64,000 nucleotides of DNA from Helicobacter mustelae (GTDB lineage: Bacteria; Campylobacterota; Campylobacteria; Campylobacterales; Helicobacteraceae). The stretch is from the NCBI RefSeq assembly GCF_900476215.1, contig NZ_LS483446.1, forward strand, positions 1,116,001 through 1,180,000, given 5' to 3'. The notes under the pieces were generated by a model. It did no database searches. It had not been told where the DNA came from and worked only from the letters and a program-made list of their open reading frames with translations. Every line of letters begins with the position of its first letter. The stretch's first letter is position 1. Of this stretch, positions 39,165 to 48,431 are shown one piece after another. The position numbers and the translations under genes were made by a program.

Positions 39165-39214
39165 TCTTTACTCCTCATTCGAAATTCATGCAATCATTTT
39201 GATTTTAATCCCTG

Positions 39215-40726
39215 CTAGATTTTACGATAACTAATCGCCTCTAGAACATGGGATTTTTGGATGACCTTGCTTCTAGCAAGATCTGCGATGGTACGGGAGA
39301 CTTTTTTGGTCTTATTAAGTGCGCGCATAGAAAGCCCAAAGCGATCCTTTGCGTGCATCAATAAATCACGCGCTTCTTGATCCATCTGGCAAAATTCCTC
39401 GATCTCTTGGTCACTCATCTTGCCATTGAGTCTTTTTTGACCACGCTCTTTTTGCTGAATAAATGCAACAAACACCTGCTCTTGCATGGTTTTTGAATCC
39501 ACATCACTCTTTGCATTTTGCTCATTTTCTGCCATCTGCACAAACAAATCAATACGATCCAAAAAGGGCTGGCTTAGGCGATTTTTGTATTTGGCAATCT
39601 CACTATCATTGCAGCGACATTCATGAAAGACGCTCAGCAAATTCCCACAGGGACAAGGATTTTGCGCCCCGATGAATAAAAATGAAGTGGGATATTCCAC
39701 CTTGGAATGCACGCGCGAAAGCGCCAAAACATTATTCTCCAAAGGCTCACGCAATGCCTCAAGCACAGACTTTTCAAAATGCGGCAACTCATCAAAAAAT
39801 AGCGCCCCTAAATGCGCCAATGCAATCTCGCCTGGCTTGGGATCTTTTTGCAATGCAGATCCGATGATACTGGCCTTTGAGGCACTTTGATGCGGGGATT
39901 TGAAATTTCGTAAAGGAGTGAGCTCTATTTTTTCATGATTCCAAGTATTAAGCTTTGCATTTTGCAAGATCTCCTCTAAGCTCATAGGTGGTAAAATACC
40001 CTGCATGCGCTTAGCTATCATACTTTTGCCACTGCCAGGACTTCCTTCCAAAATAATATTATGAAATCCACTAGCTGCAATCAAAGCCGCTCTCTTAGCA
40101 TTTTTTTGCCCCTTCACATCAGAAAAATCCAAGCCAAATTCCCTAGGATAGAAGTATTTCTGCCCCAGCACTTCAAAATAAGGAAAATTGAGATTTTGTA
40201 GATTTTGCTCTGGGATTTCATCTGCTTGCAAAATCTCTAAAGCCTCTTTGAGATCATGGGCATAGACGCAACGCAGATTGGGCACAAAAGAAAAAAATTC
40301 CCTGCTCTCATAAGGCAAGATCATGCAGGCATCTGGCTCTTGCAATAACACATCTAACACCAAACCAAAAAGCACATCACTATGCTTAAGCATCCCATCA
40401 AGCCCAAGCTCACCAAAAGCAAACCAACGATTTTCTAACTCTTTTAGACACTTTTGCATGCCTACCAAAAGCGCGATGGGCAAATCAAAATGGCTCCCAT
40501 ATTTGGGGAGGTCGGATGGTGAGAGATTAATAGTGATTTTTAGTGGAGGGAAGCTAAAACCGCAAGCTACTAGCGCAGATTGCACCCTTTGTTTGGATTC
40601 TTGGATGGCATTACTCGCAAGTCCTGAGATCACAAACGCAGGCAATGCGCGGGTAAAAGAGGCCTCCACCTCGACAATACTAGCATAAAGCCCAAAGCGT
40701 GTCGCGCAATAAATCTTGTGTACCAT
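39215..40726 (-). CDS. comM: ComM/YifB-family AAA+ protein (Mg-chelatase-like)
   Basis: 503 residues. N-terminal ChlI-like domain (VHKIYCATRFGLYASIVEVE), AAA+ core with Walker A EGSPGSGKSMIAKRM near residue 220 and Walker B ALFFDELPHF, a four-cysteine zinc motif CPCGN...CRC, and C-terminal helical domain. ComM is a hexameric branch-migration helicase helping chromosomal integration of DNA in natural transformation. It ends the tig-clpP-GGDEF-def-comM run, as in H. pylori HP0795-HP0792. Confidence 0.93.
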   Translation of the reverse strand: MVHKIYCATRFGLYASIVEVEASFTRALPAFVISGLASNAIQESKQRVQSALVACGFSFPPLKITINLSPSDLPKYGSHFDLPIALLVGMQKCLKELENRWFAFGELGLDGMLKHSDVLFGLVLDVLLQEPDACMILPYESREFFSFVPNLRCVYAHDLKEALEILQADEIPEQNLQNLNFPYFEVLGQKYFYPREFGLDFSDVKGQKNAKRAALIAASGFHNIILEGSPGSGKSMIAKRMQGILPPMSLEEILQNAKLNTWNHEKIELTPLRNFKSPHQSASKASIIGSALQKDPKPGEIALAHLGALFFDELPHFEKSVLEALREPLENNVLALSRVHSKVEYPTSFLFIGAQNPCPCGNLLSVFHECRCNDSEIAKYKNRLSQPFLDRIDLFVQMAENEQNAKSDVDSKTMQEQVFVAFIQQKERGQKRLNGKMSDQEIEEFCQMDQEARDLLMHAKDRFGLSMRALNKTKKVSRTIADLARSKVIQKSHVLEAISYRKI

Positions 40727-40735
40727 CTGCGCCCA

Positions 40736-41251
40736 CTAGGAATTTTTGAGCTTTTTTAGCTCTTTTTCAAATTTTTTGCGCTTAAGAATAGAAAGCTTGT
40801 CAATGAATAAAATCCCCTCCAAATGATCCATCTCATGCTGCAGTGCCACAGCCAAAAACCCCTGAGCCCTGAGGACTTGCTCCCCACCAAAGCGATCTTG
40901 ATAGCCAAGAGTAATACTTCCATAGCGCTTGACTTCCTCATAAAATCCTGGCACAGAGAGGCATCCCTCATTCCAAAAAATTTCCTCTTCTTGATGCAGA
41001 ATGACAGGATTGATAATCTCTAACAAATCTTCTTTGTATTGCTTGCCATCTTCTTGACGCGGGATATTCACAAGCAAAATCCTATGCAGTCTTCCCACCT
41101 GTACTGCAGCAAGCCCCACGCCCTCTCTCTCCAGCATCGTGTCGTACATATCATCCAAAAACGCATGCAAAGAAGCATCAAAATTCTGGACTTCTTTGGA
41201 TTTTTGGCGAAGCAGGGGATGGGGATAGGAGAGAACTTCTAAAACCGCCAT
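40736..41251 (-). CDS. def: Peptide deformylase
   Basis: 171 residues. Removes the formyl group from nascent N-termini. All three motifs intact: GVGLAAVQVG (residues about 42-51), EGCLSVPGF with the metal cysteine, and QHEMDHLEG with the HExxH-type site. It overlaps the upstream GGDEF-like gene by one base (TAATG). Confidence 0.97.
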   Translation of the reverse strand: MAVLEVLSYPHPLLRQKSKEVQNFDASLHAFLDDMYDTMLEREGVGLAAVQVGRLHRILLVNIPRQEDGKQYKEDLLEIINPVILHQEEEIFWNEGCLSVPGFYEEVKRYGSITLGYQDRFGGEQVLRAQGFLAVALQHEMDHLEGILFIDKLSILKRKKFEKELKKLKNS

Positions 41252-42336
41252 TATTCCACTTCATCCTGGGGATATACCTTGAAGCCAATTTTTTCATCCA
41301 AGGCAAGATTGAGCGCCATCAGAGAGGATTGCACGATGTTTTCTGTGGTTTTTTTGGGGGTGATTTTAGCAATCCCTATGCAAATATCCAGCACAATATC
41401 CTTGCCATCAGAAAAAACATTCGTAGCCCTTGCTGCCTCAATCAAGCGCTCCGCGGCCTTCCTGGCACTCTGGAGATCCGAATTCTTTAGCCCCATGGCA
41501 AAGATTCCGTTGCTAAAATAAGCCAGAATATCGCTGCGGCGAGAGGTTTTTAGCAGGAGCCTTGCGATGCTTTTTAGCAAAATCAGCACGGTGGTCTTGC
41601 TGGTAATCTGGCTAGAAACTTCTTTAGAAAGCGTGAGGGTTAGCATGGTGCTTTCATGTTTGAATCCCTCAATGAGCTCTTTTTCTTTGTCGATGAGGGC
41701 AAGAAAATAGCGTTTATTATAGACTTCAAATTGAGAATCATAGATACTATTTTCACTAATGGAAGTGACGATTTTTGCAGCATTTTGATATGCATCCTTC
41801 AGGTGATTCAAATCCCTATCTGCCTTTTCCTTCACCGCTTCTAGATCCTTCAAAAAAAGCTGGATGAGATTGTTTAAAACCAGCTTATTATCGATATTTG
41901 AGAGTTCTTTAGCGTATTTCTCTGTGATGTTTTGGGCCACCTGCAAATTTTTATAAAGCAAGGAGACAAAATTTAGAATCTGCTTGATATTCTTAAAACC
42001 ATCTTTTACGGTTTTCTCAAAAAATACCATCCGATCCTCGCTCGTGGACTGCAAGTCAATGAAGGTCTGGATTTTTTGGCGTGAATCTTGGTCTTGTTTT
42101 TCTAGCAAACGCTCAAAATACATCTGATAATTTGCAGGCAATGGCGGGAGGGATTCATTCTTTATCGCCTTTATAGCATCCTCTGAGATGCGTTCCACCT
42201 TCTCAACAAGCTGCCTCTCAAACTCTTTGAGGGCACCATCAGCATCCTCAGGCCCTCCACCCTCTGCTCCAACTTCCTCAAAATAAGGATTGCTATTAAA
42301 ATCTAATTTTTCGTCTTTACTTTTATCTTCTGGCAT
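41251..42336 (-). CDS. Degenerate GGDEF-domain protein with conserved I-site
   Basis: 361 residues, soluble, acidic N-terminus rich in Glu/Asp/Gly (1-50), then a helical coiled-coil region (about 100-195). From YDSQFEVYNKRYFLALI (199-215) the C-terminal half follows a GGDEF domain, but the active signature is replaced by SNGIF (275-279), and the GTP/metal-binding FxDxDxFK segment is lost. An RxxD inhibitory site remains as RRSD (266-269), exactly five residues before the signature position, as in true cyclases. I infer a possible c-di-GMP receptor, not an enzyme. It is placed between clpP and def, which are adjacent in H. pylori. Confidence 0.8.
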   Translation of the reverse strand: MPEDKSKDEKLDFNSNPYFEEVGAEGGGPEDADGALKEFERQLVEKVERISEDAIKAIKNESLPPLPANYQMYFERLLEKQDQDSRQKIQTFIDLQSTSEDRMVFFEKTVKDGFKNIKQILNFVSLLYKNLQVAQNITEKYAKELSNIDNKLVLNNLIQLFLKDLEAVKEKADRDLNHLKDAYQNAAKIVTSISENSIYDSQFEVYNKRYFLALIDKEKELIEGFKHESTMLTLTLSKEVSSQITSKTTVLILLKSIARLLLKTSRRSDILAYFSNGIFAMGLKNSDLQSARKAAERLIEAARATNVFSDGKDIVLDICIGIAKITPKKTTENIVQSSLMALNLALDEKIGFKVYPQDEVE

Positions 42337-42345
42337 GGTATTTCT

Positions 42346-42933
42346 TTATTTTAAGCTTTTTTCCAAAACCTTGTCCACCAGGCCATATTTCTGCGCTTCC
42401 ATAGCACTCATAAAAAAATCCCTCTCTGTATCTTGTGAGACTTTCTTGAGACTCTGCCCTGTGTTTGATGCTAGGATTTCATTCAAAATCTTTTTAAGGC
42501 GTAGAATCTCATTTGCCTGGATCTCGATATCTGTGGCCTGTCCCTGTGCGCCGCCCAGGGGCTGGTGGATCATGATACGCGAATTTGGCAGGGAGTAGCG
42601 CTTTCCCTTGGCCCCAGAGCTCAGCAATAATGCACCAGCTGACGCAGCCTGGCCAACGCAGATGGTAGCAACATCGGGACGAATATAATGCATCGTATCA
42701 TAGATGCTAAATGCACTAGTAACTGCGCCACCTGGGGAATTGATGTAGAAATAGATGTCTTTTTGTGCATCCTCTGCTTCCAAAAACAAGAGCTGGGCGA
42801 CAATGGAAGATGCCACCATGTCATTAATCTCTCCGCTAAGCAATACAATGCGATCTTTTAGTAATCTGGAGTAGATGTCATAGCTTCTCTCGCCCTTGCC
42901 AGTTCTTTCGATCACATAGGGGATGTAATTCAT
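42346..42933 (-). CDS. clpP: ATP-dependent Clp protease proteolytic subunit ClpP
   Basis: 195 residues. Serine protease chamber for ClpX/ClpA. Catalytic Ser98 in GQAASAG and His123 in MIHQPLGG are visible; the oxyanion-type SPGGAV is at 66-71. Starts with TAATG overlap on tig. tig-clpP pairing is widespread. Confidence 0.98.
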   Translation of the reverse strand: MNYIPYVIERTGKGERSYDIYSRLLKDRIVLLSGEINDMVASSIVAQLLFLEAEDAQKDIYFYINSPGGAVTSAFSIYDTMHYIRPDVATICVGQAASAGALLLSSGAKGKRYSLPNSRIMIHQPLGGAQGQATDIEIQANEILRLKKILNEILASNTGQSLKKVSQDTERDFFMSAMEAQKYGLVDKVLEKSLK

Positions 42934-44339
42934 TACTGATCTCCCTTTTTGGGACTTCTCACTCTGCCTACAGCTCTTTTGCTTTCTTTTTTTGATGCAC
43001 CCTCTTTTGCCTTGTCCTCAGATTTTTGCGGTAGCTTGTCTACAAACTCCACTTTGGTATCTAGCAGATTCTGTAGTACACGATCTTCCACCATAGCCAT
43101 TTTGATCGCAGGAAGGAGATTATTACTTTTGTAATACTCGATGATCTGGGTGGGATTTTGACCCATCATCATCGCCTCATAATAAACAGTCTGGAAAACC
43201 TCATTATCCTGGACAGTGATATTTTTTTGCTTAGCCAGAGCATCGATGATGAATGTCACTTGCACACTGTTTTTGGCCTCATCCCTAAAGCTCTCTCTTT
43301 TTTCCTTTGCCTTCTCTGGATTCTCCTGCAAGGTCTTGAGCTCTTCTTCTGCGATGCTGCTCAAAGAATTTCTAAAAAGTAAATCCATCTCTTGCTCGAT
43401 GACCAAATCCGGCAGATCAAAATGAATCTTTTCTAGAAAATTCTCCACCAATTTTTCTTTCAATTCTTCATTGTAAACCTTTGTTTTTGCCTCAAGCTCT
43501 AGTTGCTTTTTGATTTCAGCATCTAGATCTCTCAAGCTCGCAGTGGCATTTTGGGGAAGTAGTTTTTTTGCAAGGTCGTCATTGATTTGGGGCTTGTCTT
43601 TTACCTTGATGGCATGGAGCTTGACCTTGAAGGTCGCATCCTTACTGGCAAGATGCTTAACATGGTATTCTGCAGGAAAGGTTATGGAAATCTCTTTTGC
43701 CTCATCTGCAAGCATCCCTAGCATAGCATCCTCAAATCCAGGGACAAAACTCCCACTCCCAATGATTAGCTCAAAATTCTCAGCCTTCCCACCTTCAAAG
43801 GGTTTGCCATCCACAAAACCCTCAAAATCAAATACCGCGACATCATCATTTTCTAGCCTCTTGTCCTTGGGAGCATCAATGAGGGGGGCCTCTCTCTTGG
43901 CAATCTCTTCAAGTCTTGTTTTGACTTCCTCTTCTGTCACCCTTGGTACTTTTACTTCAGGGATGCAAGCAGGGACAGAATCCAAAGGAATGTCTGGAGT
44001 GAGAGAAATCTTGATCTCCACATCAAAGCCACCATCTTTTTCCTCCATTTTGGTCATCATAGGATCACCCAGCACCTGTCTTGCATCAAGATGCAGATCT
44101 TTTAATGCATGCTGCAACATCTCTTGTATCGCATCTTTTTGCGCATCCTGCCTGATGCTATCTTGGTAACGGGAGCGGATAAGCTGGAGGGGCACCTTGC
44201 CTTTTCGGAAACCATCTAGCTTCATGGTTTTGCTTAATCTTGTCGCAATCTTTGTAATTTTATCTTCCAAATCTTTAAGCGTAATCACGCCGCTTGCGAT
44301 GACGTTGGCGCTATTGATCTTATTTGTTCTTAACTCCAT
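42933..44339 (-). CDS. tig: Trigger factor
   Basis: 468 residues, slightly longer than E. coli. Ribosome-bound chaperone and prolyl isomerase. N-terminal ribosome-binding loop ([14 protein letters not shown], residues about 42-55), FKBP domain ([17 protein letters not shown], then [12 protein letters not shown]), helical substrate arms, and a basic tail ([13 protein letters not shown]) that is an added feature. Heads the run to comM. Confidence 0.96.
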   Translation of the reverse strand: MELRTNKINSANVIASGVITLKDLEDKITKIATRLSKTMKLDGFRKGKVPLQLIRSRYQDSIRQDAQKDAIQEMLQHALKDLHLDARQVLGDPMMTKMEEKDGGFDVEIKISLTPDIPLDSVPACIPEVKVPRVTEEEVKTRLEEIAKREAPLIDAPKDKRLENDDVAVFDFEGFVDGKPFEGGKAENFELIIGSGSFVPGFEDAMLGMLADEAKEISITFPAEYHVKHLASKDATFKVKLHAIKVKDKPQINDDLAKKLLPQNATASLRDLDAEIKKQLELEAKTKVYNEELKEKLVENFLEKIHFDLPDLVIEQEMDLLFRNSLSSIAEEELKTLQENPEKAKEKRESFRDEAKNSVQVTFIIDALAKQKNITVQDNEVFQTVYYEAMMMGQNPTQIIEYYKSNNLLPAIKMAMVEDRVLQNLLDTKVEFVDKLPQKSEDKAKEGASKKESKRAVGRVRSPKKGDQ

Positions 44340-44361
44340 AACCTTCCTTCAGCAAAAATAA

Positions 44362-44367
44362 AGTATA
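44362..44367 (-). promoter_or_regulatory. -10 box of tig (overlaps the fliI -10)
   Basis: Minus strand GAAATTATACTTTAT gives TATACT, 22 nt before the tig ATG. It shares four bases with the TATAAT read in the opposite direction for fliI, so the two promoters should exclude each other. Confidence 0.45.
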
Positions 44368-44369
44368 AT
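44364..44369 (+). promoter_or_regulatory. -10 box of fliI
   Basis: Plus strand AAAGTATAATTTCGGG, a perfect TATAAT about 54 nt before the fliI ATG. It looks sigma-80 dependent; no sigma-54 GG-N10-GC element is evident. Confidence 0.55.
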
Positions 44370-44423
44370 TTCGGGATTTTAGCAAAAAATTCTTTAATCT
44401 AACTAAAAGAAGGCAATTTACCG

Positions 44424-45728
44424 ATGTCTTTGCAAAGCATCAAAGCAAAACTAGAAGCCCCCCTACAACTCTCTCCAAAATTTGGATTGGTCGAGAAAAT
44501 CACCCCCACCATTCTCTATGCCTCAGGCCTCACACCCAGCATCGGGGACATCGTCTGTGTGCATCGAGAGGATGGAAGTTCAGGGCTTGGGATGGTCACC
44601 CTCTGTCAAAGCGAAAATTTTGGCTTCACCCCCTTCTCTTTCATCGAAGGTTACAAAGTAGGGGACAAAGTTTTTATCGAAAAGGAGGGCTTTTTGCTGC
44701 CCGTTGGAAAGGATGTGCTTGGACGGGTGATTGACCCTTTAGGAAATCCTATCGATGAGAAAGGCCCTATTACCACAAGTGCACACATCCCCATCATCTC
44801 CCAACCCATCAAAGCCATGAGGCGCGGGGTGATTGATGAGGTTTTTTCTGTGGGGATCAAGGCTATCGATGGCCTTCTCACCTGCGGCAAGGGGCAAAAA
44901 CTTGGGATTTTTGCGGGATCTGGAGTGGGAAAATCTACATTGATGGGGATGATTGTCAAAGGCTCCAAGGCCCCCATCAAGGTCGTGGCACTCATTGGGG
45001 AACGGGGGCGGGAGGTGCCAGAATTCATCCAAAAAAACCTAGATAACAATCTAGAAAACACCGTGATTGTCGTAGCAACCAGTGATGACTCTGCACTCAT
45101 GCGCAAATATGGGGCATTTTCTGCTATGGCGGTGGCAGAATTTTTCAAAAATCAAGGGCATGATGTTTTGTTCATCATGGATTCGGTTACACGTTTTGCC
45201 ATGGCACAGCGAGAGATCGGGCTAGCCCTTGGTGAGCCACCCACTAGCAAGGGTTACCCTCCTTCGGTTTTGGCATTGCTTCCGCAGTTGATGGAGCGAG
45301 CTGGGAAGGAAGAAGGTCGGGGGTCAATCACGGCATTTTTCACTGTATTGGTGGAAGGAGATGATCTAAGCGATCCTATTGCCGATCAGAGTCGCAGCAT
45401 CCTAGATGGCCATATTGTGCTTAGTCGCGAGCTCACAGATTTTGGGATCTATCCCCCCATCCACATTCTCAATTCCGCCTCCAGAGTGAGCAATGACATC
45501 ATCACAAAAGAACACAGGAATGCAGCCAAGAATTTTCGCAAGCTCTATGCCCTACTCAAAGAAAATGAGGTTTTAATCCGCATTGGTTCTTATCAAAAGG
45601 GCACAGATCCCGATCTAGATGAGGCCATTGAGAAAAAAAAGTTTATGGAGGATTTTATCACTCAAGAAGAAGATCAGCTCTTTGATTTTGATGCGATCAT
45701 AGAAGAACTCTACAAAATCCAGCAATAA
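44424..45728 (+). CDS. fliI: Flagellum-specific ATPase FliI
   Basis: 434 residues. Hexameric F1-beta-like ATPase that energises flagellar type III export. N-terminal RLSP-like domain, Walker A GIFAGSGVGKSTLMGM near residue 160, ALIGERGREVPEF, and Walker B VLFIMDSVTRFAMAQRE. AAGAAGG precedes the ATG. Single gene, divergent from tig and convergent with the carrier gene. Confidence 0.97.
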   Translation: MSLQSIKAKLEAPLQLSPKFGLVEKITPTILYASGLTPSIGDIVCVHREDGSSGLGMVTLCQSENFGFTPFSFIEGYKVGDKVFIEKEGFLLPVGKDVLGRVIDPLGNPIDEKGPITTSAHIPIISQPIKAMRRGVIDEVFSVGIKAIDGLLTCGKGQKLGIFAGSGVGKSTLMGMIVKGSKAPIKVVALIGERGREVPEFIQKNLDNNLENTVIVVATSDDSALMRKYGAFSAMAVAEFFKNQGHDVLFIMDSVTRFAMAQREIGLALGEPPTSKGYPPSVLALLPQLMERAGKEEGRGSITAFFTVLVEGDDLSDPIADQSRSILDGHIVLSRELTDFGIYPPIHILNSASRVSNDIITKEHRNAAKNFRKLYALLKENEVLIRIGSYQKGTDPDLDEAIEKKKFMEDFITQEEDQLFDFDAIIEELYKIQQ

Positions 45729-45731
45729 ACA

Positions 45732-45758
45732 CCCAGAATTTGTAGGCTGGATTCTGGG
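45732..45758 (+). terminator. Possible terminator of fliI
   Basis: CCCAGAAT (45732-45739) pairs with ATTCTGGG (45751-45758) around an 11-nt loop, 3 nt after the fliI stop. An 8-bp perfect stem; the following CTTAGTTCTTG is only moderately T-rich. Confidence 0.45.
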
Positions 45759-45934
45759 CTTAGTTCTTGACTCCAGGGATTTGTTTTAGACCCTATTCTT
45801 TGGGCTTTTTTGACCTGTGGCGGCGGTTTAGATAGAGCTTTTGCGCTCATGAGATTTTTGAAAATACCCCAAAGATAATCCCGAAGGATTTTAGCGCAAA
45901 GTTTGGAGGAATTTTTAGCCAGAATTTAAAATAT

Positions 45935-45951
45935 TCCCAAGAGTCTTGGGA
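45935..45951 (-). terminator. Rho-independent terminator of the carrier gene
   Basis: On the minus strand, past the stop at 45967, TCCCAAG/CTTGGGA with a 3-nt loop is followed by ATATTTTAAATT. Outer arms AGCCA/TGGCT extend it. A second short hairpin TCAAGA/TCTTGA (45967-45979) spans the stop codon. Confidence 0.6.
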
Positions 45952-45966
45952 GCTTTGGCTGGATTT

Positions 45967-47271
45967 TCAAGATTCTTGAGAGAATTCATGGACTTTTTCA
46001 TATTTCTTGCCCAGATAGATTCCCAAAGCCCCCCAGGCAAATGCCAGAAATGCGCCAAATCCCAGTGCAGCGCTAATCCCAATTTTGCTAAGCATTCCTT
46101 CCACCTGTGCGCTCAATGCATCCCCTCCGCGATACACCACCGTATCCAAAAAGCTTTTTACCTTGTATTTGCTATCAGAATCCAGCGGGACAAATAGCAT
46201 CTCCCTGCCTGGCTTGATGAATGCATATTCCCCAATGCGACGAATACTCATGATCACCACCATGGGGAAAAAAGCAGGATGAGTAAAAATCAGCACAATA
46301 AAACCCATCCCCACAACAAAACCCAAGATCCCTAGCACACCCTTAATCCCAAAGCTCTTGGCAAGGGTAGCGGTAAAAAAAATCTGTATCAAAAAGCTCA
46401 CAATCTGCACAATCAAATCAATATTAGCAAAGGCAGCGGCGCGCTGTTCTCTAGTGACAAATAGCTCACGCACGATGCGAGCCTGCTCCATATACAAAAA
46501 AGTAGAAACGGATGTAAGCAGCAAAATAAACGCCAAAATCCCCAGCAAATAGGGAGATCTGATGATCAGAGAAAATCCAATAAAGGGATTTTTGGATCCA
46601 ATGCTTTGTGAAAAATGCTTGGAAAACTGCGCACGCTCCTCTTTGTTTTCCAGCAATGCATAGGCACTTTTGATTAGTCCATCCTTGCAAAGCAAAGAAA
46701 GAGATAGTAGAATCACAGAAAGCAACAAGAGGGTGTTGTTTCCCAAATGAGTGGCAAGCAAACTCACTGAGCTTGCGCCCAAGACACTACCAAGGCTCGC
46801 CCCCGCAGAGATGATGCCAAAGAGTCTTTGAGAGCAATCTTTGGTAAAAACATCTGCCATCAAACTCCAAGCACTAGAAATAATAAACAAATTAAAAATA
46901 CTCACCCAGATAAAAAATATGCGAGAGAGCCACAAAAACTCTTCACTCTCATGCGGCCAAATCCTAAAGGCGATAAAAAATCCCACTAAATTTGTAATAA
47001 AAAATAAAAAAATTCCATTGACATAGTGTTTCCTCTGGATCCTTGTGCTCAACACCATCGCCAAAATCGATCCAACAACAGTGGCGATAAAGGTGCCAAA
47101 AAATAACCACTTGAGCTCCATGCTACCACCACTAAGACCTAGGGAATCCCTAATGGGGCGCAGGATGGCGTAGCTAAAAAATAGCAAAAAGATAAAGGAG
47201 GTCGCCATTACAAGCAACTTCCATTCACCAGGCTTGAGATGAAAAATCTTGAAATTTTGGATTTTTTGCAA
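45967..47271 (-). CDS. ATP/ADP translocase (Tlc)-like membrane carrier
   Basis: About 434 residues with roughly 12 hydrophobic helices. FSYAILRPIRDSLGL near residue 33, the charged cytosolic RIQRKHY loop and IKPGREMLFVPLDSDSKYKVKSFLDT near the C-terminus are typical of the Tlc/Npt-like MFS branch found in many free-living bacteria. True nucleotide exchange is proven mainly for Chlamydiales and Rickettsiales proteins; the substrate here is unknown. Start: TTG 47271 is best spaced from AAGGAG; GTG 47277 overlaps that ribosome site; no ATG precedes the first helix. Monocistronic. Confidence 0.75.
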   Translation of the reverse strand: MQKIQNFKIFHLKPGEWKLLVMATSFIFLLFFSYAILRPIRDSLGLSGGSMELKWLFFGTFIATVVGSILAMVLSTRIQRKHYVNGIFLFFITNLVGFFIAFRIWPHESEEFLWLSRIFFIWVSIFNLFIISSAWSLMADVFTKDCSQRLFGIISAGASLGSVLGASSVSLLATHLGNNTLLLLSVILLSLSLLCKDGLIKSAYALLENKEERAQFSKHFSQSIGSKNPFIGFSLIIRSPYLLGILAFILLLTSVSTFLYMEQARIVRELFVTREQRAAAFANIDLIVQIVSFLIQIFFTATLAKSFGIKGVLGILGFVVGMGFIVLIFTHPAFFPMVVIMSIRRIGEYAFIKPGREMLFVPLDSDSKYKVKSFLDTVVYRGGDALSAQVEGMLSKIGISAALGFGAFLAFAWGALGIYLGKKYEKVHEFSQES

Positions 47272-47277
47272 TTTCAC

Positions 47278-47825
47278 TCCTTTTTGTATTTGGGTTCTTG
47301 GGCTTTGCGATTTTTACACTTTTATGTTTTTCTGCGCATTTGGTTTTGGGTTTTTGTATGTTTGCTTTGGGTCCATGCGGCAGTTTAGCTTTTTGGCTTT
47401 TGCTCTTTTACATGTTGCTCTGTGGCAAAGGCAGCCCCAGGGATTGCGCAAAAACCATGGGATATAATAATAAATTTTTTTAAAAACCACATGGGAAATT
47501 TGAAAAAACAGGGCAATGGGAGAATTTGCGTGGCATCCCATGGTGCATTTTGTGGCATTACAAGGATTACCAGAGCCAGGGGAATGGAAGGATGCCAAGG
47601 CTAGAGGAAATTAGGCAGCGGGAAAATCGCAGAGATGGGGAGAAAAGCTAGTAGCAAGGGTCATGGGCGCACTGGGGCATTCGCAAATCAAGGGAGTTGA
47701 GTTACAAAGAATAAATAAAACTAGGCAAATCAAATGCAGGGAAATCATTCAAGCATGGTGACAAAGAAATGCTAGCACAAAGACTGCAAGCTTGGAAAAG
47801 CCTCCTGCAAAAAGTCGTGATCGCT
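47278..47825. other. Gene-free 0.55-kb interval
   Basis: No supported gene. Features seen: T- and G-rich plus strand for the first 180 bp, a plus-strand TATAAT at 47463-47468 inside an AT-rich patch, and two ACCATGGG/CCCATGGT copies (47454-47461, 47537-47544). A 60-codon plus-strand frame (47422-47604) has no ribosome site or recognisable sequence. No promoter for the carrier gene is clear. Confidence 0.5.
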
Positions 47826-48320
47826 CTACTCGCCTAAGTGCCTGTGATAAGCGGAAAAATCAAGATTTTCTACCTTTGCGCTAAAAATAGCAAAGGGCTC
47901 TAAAATCTCGCAACCCCCATACTGAAAGCTATAAGAAATAGGCAACAAAAGATCTTTGAGCGTAGCACCATGATGCCCATCATAGGTACTCTCTGCGCCA
48001 CCAAGTGTGGTGATGATTTGAAACTTCTTGCCATGCAAGAATTTTGGATTTTCCCCAAACAAAACTGCGCTCAAGACAACATCCTGCCACTGCTTGAGTA
48101 TTGCTGGGCTCCCATACCAAAAAAGTGGAAATTGAAAAACAATCTTGTCTGCATCTCTTAACAATTCCAATTCCTTGTTCACATCGATTTTGCCATCGGG
48201 ATAGGTTGTGGTAAGATTGTGAACCTTGATATGCGTGAGTTCTTTAAGGGATTCTAGTAGTGCTTTGTTGACCTTGGAGTCTTGAAAAAATGTGTGTCCG
48301 AAAATAAGTAATGTTTGCAT
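47826..48320 (-). CDS. Flavodoxin-fold NAD(P)H oxidoreductase (MdaB/KefF-like)
   Basis: 164 residues. Flavin reductase/quinone oxidoreductase family: N-terminal ILIFGHTF-type phosphate loop (TLLIFGHTFFQDSKVNK), DADKIVFQFPLFWYGSPAILKQWQDVV (the conserved FPLYWYSxPA stretch), and TTLGGAESTY. FMN or FAD cofactor likely; small quinones are the probable electron acceptor. AAAGGG precedes the ATG. No partner gene, so a KefF role is not supported. Confidence 0.85.
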   Translation of the reverse strand: MQTLLIFGHTFFQDSKVNKALLESLKELTHIKVHNLTTTYPDGKIDVNKELELLRDADKIVFQFPLFWYGSPAILKQWQDVVLSAVLFGENPKFLHGKKFQIITTLGGAESTYDGHHGATLKDLLLPISYSFQYGGCEILEPFAIFSAKVENLDFSAYHRHLGE

Positions 48321-48431
48321 AAATGCCCTTTCTTGGATTTTAATCCAGGAAAAAGGAGCTAAACCCCCAATTCCTGCATCAAAAATACAAATCTAAAAGG
48401 AGAGAGAATCTCAGAATCAATGCCCTCAAGA

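Noticed and set aside
43510-44169. 219-codon plus-strand open frame opposite tig, Ser/Leu-rich
   Set aside because: Low-complexity translation of the antisense strand of tig; typical of shadows of Lys/Glu/Asp-rich genes.
47454-47544. ACCATGGG/CCCATGGT inverted repeat in the gap upstream of the carrier gene
   Set aside because: The core CCATGG is itself palindromic, so two copies look inverted by default; the 75-nt loop makes a functional hairpin unlikely.
47422-47604. 60-codon plus-strand frame with an upstream-looking TATAAT in the 47.3-47.8 kb gap
   Set aside because: The TATAAT lies inside rather than before the frame, there is no ribosome site, and the sequence resembles nothing known.
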